A DNA stretch of 54,710 nt, taken from contig JAFZIJ010000190.1 in assembly GCA_017554445.1 (NCBI GenBank), positions 1-54,710 on the forward strand, in the 5' to 3' direction. The notes beneath the pieces were generated by a model. The model searched no databases and was not told the DNA's origin. It saw nothing but the letters and a program-made list of their open reading frames with translations. This stretch comes from Victivallales bacterium. GTDB taxonomy: Bacteria > Verrucomicrobiota > Lentisphaeria > Oligosphaerales > Oligosphaeraceae. Of this stretch, positions 50,437 through 54,710 are shown in pieces; the first letter of the stretch is position 1, and each line of letters opens with the position of its first letter. Made by a program: the position numbers and the translations under genes.

Positions 50437-51546
50437 ATGAGTGAACTAATAAAAAATGACCGAGAATATAAAGATTGGATTTCTGAAATCAGCAGACGTT
50501 TCAGACAATACCAGATTAAGGCGGCCGTGACTGTAAATAGTGGCATGCTTGCCTTCTATTGGTCACTTGGAAGAGACATTGTCAGAATGAAAGCCGAGTC
50601 TCGTTGGGGAAGCAGTTTTGTTGATAATCTATCTAAAGATTTACAGAAAACATTACCTAACGTAAAAGGCTTTTCACGTACGAATATTTTTTATATCATA
50701 AAATTCTACAAACTCTATACTGAACTTGAAGAAATCCCCCAAGTTGGGGGACAACTCATGGAAGTCAAACAAAATATCCCCCAAGTTGGGGGACAAATGG
50801 AAATGTCTGTCTTATTTGCCATTCCTTGGGGGCATCACAAGTTGATTATTGATAAATGCGCTAAAGAGGACAACCTCCCAAAAGCCCTGTTCTATATTCA
50901 GCAGACTTTGGAGAACAACTGGTCAAGAGCAGTCTTGCTGAATTTTCTAGACACCAATCTTTATGAACGTCAAGGCAAGGCGATCACCAATTTCAAGGCT
51001 ACCTTGCCGTCGGAAAAAAGCGATTTAGCGCAGGAAATAACCCGTGATCCCTATTGCTTTGATTTTCTAACTCTTACCACCAGTTACCATGAAAAGGAAT
51101 TGAAGGATGCCTTGATGGACAATATTGCCAAGTTTCTATTGGAACTTGGCAAAGGATTCGCTTTCCTCGGAAGAGAATACCGTCTGCAAGTAGGTGAAAC
51201 GGAACAATTCATCGATATGCTCTTCTACAATGTCTTCCTCCATTGCTACGTAGTGGTTGAAGTCAAGGTGTCTGAATTCACGCCAGGTGATATCGGGCAG
51301 TTGATTACGTATGTCTCAGCGGTGGATGGTATCCTACGAAAACAGGAGGACGCTCAAACAATCGGCCTTCTTATTTGCAAGACTAAGGACAATGTACTTG
51401 CAAAATACGCGACTGCTGGTGCCGCCCTGCCAATCGGTATTTCGGAATACGAATTATCCAACTTGTTGCCTGATAATTTCAAGGGAACCCTGCCATCCAT
51501 CACGGAAATTGAAAACGAACTGAAAGCTCCGGATGAACGTACATGA
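50437..51546 (+). CDS. DUF1016/YhcG family PDDEXK nuclease protein
   Basis: A 369-residue protein. The N-terminal DUF1016 helical domain includes SGMLAFYWSLGRDI and PNVKGFSRTNIFYIIKFY. PWGHHKLIIDKC and ENNWSRAVLLNFLDTNLYERQG follow. The C-terminal nuclease domain holds GFAFLGREYRLQVGETEQFIDMLFYN and VVVEVKVSEFTPGDIGQL (D ... E-x-K). Between the halves is an in-frame stretch with two IPQVGGQ copies, each encoded by the same palindrome (50736-50750 and 50778-50792). It is AT-richer than its neighbours. Such proteins are associated with restriction or mobile regions. A GTG at 50425 is an alternative start. Confidence 0.88.
   Translation: MSELIKNDREYKDWISEISRRFRQYQIKAAVTVNSGMLAFYWSLGRDIVRMKAESRWGSSFVDNLSKDLQKTLPNVKGFSRTNIFYIIKFYKLYTELEEIPQVGGQLMEVKQNIPQVGGQMEMSVLFAIPWGHHKLIIDKCAKEDNLPKALFYIQQTLENNWSRAVLLNFLDTNLYERQGKAITNFKATLPSEKSDLAQEITRDPYCFDFLTLTTSYHEKELKDALMDNIAKFLLELGKGFAFLGREYRLQVGETEQFIDMLFYNVFLHCYVVVEVKVSEFTPGDIGQLITYVSAVDGILRKQEDAQTIGLLICKTKDNVLAKYATAGAALPIGISEYELSNLLPDNFKGTLPSITEIENELKAPDERT
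50734..50796. repeat. Palindromic in-frame repeat inside a coding region
   Basis: Two copies of CCCCCAAGTTGGGGG, a perfect odd palindrome, start 42 bp apart inside the DUF1016 gene and are flanked by the same ATC and ACAA. Each encodes I-P-Q-V-G-G-Q. A 42-bp distance keeps the frame. Confidence 0.8.
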
Positions 51547-51557
51547 TAAAGGAATTT

Positions 51558-53315
51558 TCAATCCTTCACTTCAAATGCAAACAGTCTGCATAACGGCGCG
51601 CCCCATGTCTCAGTCGGAATGATGCGGACGGCGCAGCCGTCGCAATCCAACGGTATCATCACCAGCCGCTGGTGATTTGTCGAAGTTTCCCAAACTGTTT
51701 TCCACAAACCGTTTGCGTCTTTTACTTCCAAACGGAATGATTTCACCAGCGTTGGAGGAACAGGACGGTCTGGCTGGTTCAATGGATAATTCGATAGCAA
51801 GTTACGCTCTTCGTAAGTCGCACAATCGCCCTGCCCTTTGCGGTTCAAATCGCTGTCAAAAATCAGTCGTGCGCGTTTCAATGACACCATCCGTCCGAAA
51901 TCGTATTCCGCCCAACCATTCGGCTGGCATGACCAGACGTTTTCATGGCCGTCCAGCGGACGGTCGATGCCATTGCGCAACACTTCCGGATCGCCTTCGG
52001 AAGCGTTCAAAACAGCTTTGCGTGACAATTCAGCAATCGGCCGCACATGCCATGGCAGATAGCAGTCGTCGTCCATGAGCGTATTCTGAAGTTCCCTGAT
52101 ATGAGATTCATAGACACCACGCGGTGTCAAGCCGTTAGCGGCGGCGATGGCCGCCGCGATGCCGACCGCCTGGCCGACCGTCGCGCATGTCGCCATGACA
52201 CGCGTCGAACTCAACGCCGCATGCGTCACGGAAATGTTCCGTCCTGCGAAGAAAAGATTCTCCACATTTCGAGAATAAAGACTTCTATAAGGTATGCCAT
52301 ACGGCGACGGCGCGGGATAGTTTGTGTTCGGACGGCCCGTGCCGTTCATGCCCGCTGGATCATGGTCATCAAGCGGCCAGCCGCCATAGGCGACCATGTC
52401 GTCAAAACGCCCTTCCGTCTTGATTTCCTGCTGCGTCAGAATATGGTCGCCTAAATAACGGCGCGACTCGCGTTTGCCCGGTAGGAAACCAACCCAGTCC
52501 AAAATCCAGTTGTCGGCCTTGTGGTCGCCATGATTTTTGATATGGTCCCACACGCCGAAAGCGACGGCCAGCAGGCGGTCGCGCACTGTTTCCGTATCGC
52601 GAATGGAATCATCTTCGCCGCCTAATTCGATCCACCAGAAGTTGCTCAAGCCGCGATAGCCATGGCCGCGATTCGGCATGTCGCTGTCCGTCAAATACTT
52701 ATTCGCCCATGTTGGCGGGATGAATTGCTTTGGAGAATCCGTCTCGCGGGCCTGAATCAGACAACTCATGCCCATCGTTTTCAAATCCTCTTCATCCGGC
52801 CCGAAATCTTCTCCGAATTCGTTGCGAGCCTCGCGTCCGATACGGAAGTCCGCTCCCGACAACGGCACCAGAATCGAATCACCCGAACAGTCCGCAAACA
52901 ACTTCGCCTCAACGACATGCCACGTCTGAGTCGTCGTCTGCCAGCCTTTCACCGACGTAATCTGCCTGCCGTCCATCGTCAAATCATTCACGGAGCAATT
53001 CAAAATCAACTCCAGATTCGGCTGGAAACGAACGGATTCGTAGGTAATGCTGTCCCATATCGACCAACTTAACTGTGGATTGCGATAGTTGTTCTCCAGC
53101 TTCAGCTCCTCCACGTAGCCTGTCTCATGGACGTCATCCTTCGCTCCCGAAATCCACATCCTGCATTCACTCGACGCATTGCCGCCGAGAACGGGCCTGT
53201 CCTGTATCAAAACAGTCTTTGTCCCATGACGCGCCGCCGCCACGGCCGCCGCCATGCCCGCCAGACCGCCGCCAACTACGCAGAATTCCGCTTTATGTTG
53301 GATTGTTTCCATCAT
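51558..53315 (-). CDS. FAD-dependent oxidoreductase (paralogue of 22267-24111)
   Basis: A 585-residue flavoprotein of the FAD_oxidored group. The dinucleotide motif G-G-G-L-A-G is at 15-20. RPVLGGNASSECRMWISGA, LFADCSGDSILVPLSGADF and RVMATCATVGQAVGIAAAIA match its paralogue. A C-terminal ~140-residue beta-rich part (VLRNGIDRPLDGHENVWSCQ ... AFEVKD) is again discoidin-like. No signal peptide. AGGA precedes the two ATGs. It has no partner gene here; two copies of the family within 30 kb suggest distinct substrates in one glycan pathway. Confidence 0.85.
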   Translation of the reverse strand: MMETIQHKAEFCVVGGGLAGMAAAVAAARHGTKTVLIQDRPVLGGNASSECRMWISGAKDDVHETGYVEELKLENNYRNPQLSWSIWDSITYESVRFQPNLELILNCSVNDLTMDGRQITSVKGWQTTTQTWHVVEAKLFADCSGDSILVPLSGADFRIGREARNEFGEDFGPDEEDLKTMGMSCLIQARETDSPKQFIPPTWANKYLTDSDMPNRGHGYRGLSNFWWIELGGEDDSIRDTETVRDRLLAVAFGVWDHIKNHGDHKADNWILDWVGFLPGKRESRRYLGDHILTQQEIKTEGRFDDMVAYGGWPLDDHDPAGMNGTGRPNTNYPAPSPYGIPYRSLYSRNVENLFFAGRNISVTHAALSSTRVMATCATVGQAVGIAAAIAAANGLTPRGVYESHIRELQNTLMDDDCYLPWHVRPIAELSRKAVLNASEGDPEVLRNGIDRPLDGHENVWSCQPNGWAEYDFGRMVSLKRARLIFDSDLNRKGQGDCATYEERNLLSNYPLNQPDRPVPPTLVKSFRLEVKDANGLWKTVWETSTNHQRLVMIPLDCDGCAVRIIPTETWGAPLCRLFAFEVKD

Positions 53316-53465
53316 TCGTTCCTATGCCTGTCATTTTCAAATTCGTCCAATCCTTTTAATTATAATGTCATTCCGATTTTTTGAAAATGAATCCACACGA
53401 TTTATAGTAAAACGCTTTTTCCAGACAACCTTTTTTCGTTCACCATTTATCAAAAAGGACTTTTC

Positions 53466-54227
53466 ATGAGCAATCCAGTCTCCATCATGCCCTGCCTCGA
53501 CATGCAAAACGGCCGCGTTGTCAAAGGCGTTCATTTCGTGGATATTGCAGACGCGGGCGATCCCGTTGAATGCGCACGCGCATACTGCGCAGCAGGAGCG
53601 GACGAACTCGCCCTTCTCGACATCTGCGCCACCGTTGAAAATCGTGGCACTCTGTTGGACGTCGTCAAACGGACGGCGGCGGCCTGCTCCGTCCCGTTCA
53701 CCGTCGGCGGCGGCATCAAAGACGTCAAATCCGCGGCGGAAGTCCTCAACGCGGGTGCCAACCGCGTCTCCGTCAGCTCCGCCGCCTTCCGCAAGCCGGA
53801 AATCATTCCGGAAATCATCAAAGAGTTCGGCGTCAACGCGTTGACCGTCGCCATCGACGTCGATGTCAATCCGAAACTGCCGTCCGGTTACGAAGTCTAT
53901 ATCGACGGCGGCCGCACCGCCACAGGAGCCGACGCCATCGAATGGGCCAAGAAAGTCGATGGCTACGGCGTCAATGTCATCCTGCCGACGTCCAAGGCCG
54001 GCGACGGCGCGAAGACCGGTTATGATCTGCCCGTCATCAAAGCCATGGCGGACGCCTGCAAAGCCACCATCGTCGCTTCCGGCGGCGCAGGCAAACTCGA
54101 GCATTTCCTCGATGCCGTGAAAGCGGGTGCGACCGTCCTGCTCGCCGCCTCCGTCTTCCATTTCCACATGATCGACATCGGCGAACTGAAGGCCTATCTG
54201 AAGGCGAACGGCGTAACCGTAAAGTGA
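53466..54227 (+). CDS. hisF: Imidazole glycerol phosphate synthase cyclase subunit HisF
   Basis: A 253-residue (beta/alpha)8 cyclase of histidine and purine-linked metabolism. The catalytic Asp pair is kept: PCLDMQNGRVVKGVHFVD (Asp12) and TVAIDVDV (about 129). FTVGGGIKDVKSAAEVLNAG and SGGAGKLEHFLDA are the phosphate-binding loops. The usual L-T-S-M-D-R-D-G segment is altered to LPTSKAGDGAKTGYD. Other his genes are absent from the window. AAAGGA precedes the ATG. It is probably the last gene before a bidirectional terminator at 54302. Confidence 0.93.
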   Translation: MSNPVSIMPCLDMQNGRVVKGVHFVDIADAGDPVECARAYCAAGADELALLDICATVENRGTLLDVVKRTAAACSVPFTVGGGIKDVKSAAEVLNAGANRVSVSSAAFRKPEIIPEIIKEFGVNALTVAIDVDVNPKLPSGYEVYIDGGRTATGADAIEWAKKVDGYGVNVILPTSKAGDGAKTGYDLPVIKAMADACKATIVASGGAGKLEHFLDAVKAGATVLLAASVFHFHMIDIGELKAYLKANGVTVK

Positions 54228-54267
54228 ATTCTAGTCTTCTAGATTTCTAGGCCCCTAGCTAATCGCT

Positions 54268-54300
54268 TTAAGCCATAAGCCATAAGCCTTTAGCCATAAG
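54268..54300. repeat. Heptamer tandem repeat
   Basis: AAGCCAT/AAGCCTT words of the same family as at 36811 and 45481, between hisF and the terminator. Just before it, TCTAG/CCTAG repeats (54232-54258) follow the hisF stop. Confidence 0.6.
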
Positions 54301-54301
54301 C

Positions 54302-54342
54302 AAACAAGCCTCCAACTGGTACAACCAGTTGGAGGCTTGTTT
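54302..54342. terminator. Bidirectional intrinsic terminator
   Basis: A perfect 19-bp stem (AAACAAGCCTCCAACTGGT with its exact complement) around a 3-nt loop. It separates hisF from the minus-strand tRNA gene and ends in TTGTTT on either strand. Confidence 0.85.
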
Positions 54343-54345
54343 ATA

Positions 54346-54422
54346 TGGTGCCCTCGCGCGGACTCGAACCGCGGACCAATTGATTAAGAGTCAACTGCTC
54401 TACCGACTGAGCTACGAGGGCA
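54346..54422 (-). tRNA. tRNA-Lys (anticodon CTT)
   Basis: A cloverleaf on the minus strand. The acceptor TGCCCTC pairs with GAGGGCA, followed by an encoded CCA. The D-arm contains TAGCTCAGTCGGTAGAGC. The anticodon loop CTCTTAA has anticodon CTT. The T-arm is GCGGTTCGAGTCCGC. A terminator follows at 54302. Confidence 0.95.
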
Positions 54423-54451
54423 CTATGTTTTCAAAAAACGCGTAATAAAAT

Positions 54452-54486
54452 AGCCCGGAATTGACTTTTGTCAAGAATTCCGGGCT
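54452..54486 (-). terminator. Intrinsic terminator of the aldolase gene
   Basis: AGCCCGGAATT pairs with AATTCCGGGCT, with a short inner GAC/GTC helix. On the minus strand it is followed by ATTTTATT. It is 33 bp past the aldolase stop. Confidence 0.75.
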
Positions 54487-54518
54487 GATTTTTCGTCGTT
54501 TACGACGCGATTCTGTGA

Positions 54519-54710
54519 TTAGCAGTCAAACGCGTGGCCGGCGGAGCCGAGGACTTCGCGGTTCTTGCGCATGTACAGCTGCTTGAGGGCTTCGCGGGCC
54601 GGGCCGAGATATTTGCGCGGGTCAAATTCTTCGGGCTTGTCGTGGAAGACCTTGCGGACGGCGGCGGTCATGGCGAGACGGCCATCGCTGTCGATGTTGA
54701 TCTTGCAGAC
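54519..54710 (-). CDS. fba: Class II fructose-bisphosphate aldolase, C-terminal part (cut by window edge)
   Basis: The last 63 residues of a gene that continues beyond the window: VCKINIDSDGRLAMTAAVRK, then EEFDPRKYLGPAREALKQL and the end GHAFDC. KINIDSD is the conserved DHAP-phosphate and metal region (N-I-D/T-D) of class II aldolases. The C-terminal DPRKYLGPAR block is typical of the long-chain subgroup. Glycolytic, cytosolic. Downstream is a terminator (54452) and the tRNA-Lys gene. Confidence 0.92.
   Translation of the reverse strand, partial: VCKINIDSDGRLAMTAAVRKVFHDKPEEFDPRKYLGPAREALKQLYMRKNREVLGSAGHAFDC

Overview
The window looks like a chromosomal segment of a gut-type Lentisphaerota (Victivallales-like) bacterium. 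This rests on context and is inference: dense glycan-degradation genes with few transporters, Gram-negative export genes (fused SecDF, YajC, many Sec signal peptides), paired FAD-dependent oxidoreductases with NADH:flavin oxidoreductase, an acyl-kinase/phosphotransacetylase pair, and intergenic spaces filled with short tandem repeats. No phage, insertion sequence, rRNA or CRISPR array is visible.

Layout. 1-1613 (minus): an S-adenosylhomocysteine hydrolase-like protein coupled by a 4-bp overlap to an MTA/SAH deaminase (truncated by the window edge). 1834-3985: butyrate-kinase-family kinase and phosphate acetyltransferase. 4043-6167: a GNAT acetyltransferase and a DUF4143 ATPase. 6453-9149: a TIM-barrel glycosidase-like protein and an NTN-hydrolase. 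9371-11270: a promoter, two homologous small lipoprotein-like peptides with a repeated R-x-x-[VM]-G motif, and a short radical SAM enzyme. I regard this as the most interesting system in the window, a candidate radical-SAM peptide/lipoprotein modification cassette. 11572-14869: a large membrane protein, a coiled-coil protein and an exported nitroreductase.

15046-22147 is a six-gene same-strand catabolic cluster: TIM-barrel protein, GH89-like glycosidase, SIS isomerase, an unknown 242-aa protein, a Gfo/Idh oxidoreductase and a sugar-phosphate isomerase/epimerase. It is followed by an FAD oxidoreductase, a glycerophosphodiesterase and a 1276-aa secreted protein. 28999-31326 holds a glycosyltransferase 2 and an FkbM methyltransferase. 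31364-35011 has a glycosidase-like protein divergent from a GH127-type arabinofuranosidase. 35035-36447 is an AT-rich DUF4869/P-loop pair. 36908-41595 is housekeeping: peptidase C, SecDF, YajC. 41744-50240 alternates beta-helix, OYE-like, Bax-inhibitor, DUF4091 and GH28 genes. 50437-53315 has a DUF1016 nuclease-family protein and a second FAD oxidoreductase. The right end has hisF, a terminator, tRNA-Lys(CTT) and the 3' end of a class II fructose-bisphosphate aldolase gene.

As a whole the segment reads as glycan and modified-sugar catabolism (secreted glycosidases, intracellular isomerase/oxidoreductase modules) feeding fermentation through acyl phosphates. It is interrupted by small accessory islands. 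The intergenic DNA is itself unusual: tandem 9-mers and 7-mers, often in both orientations, plus a family of multi-hairpin GC-rich elements.
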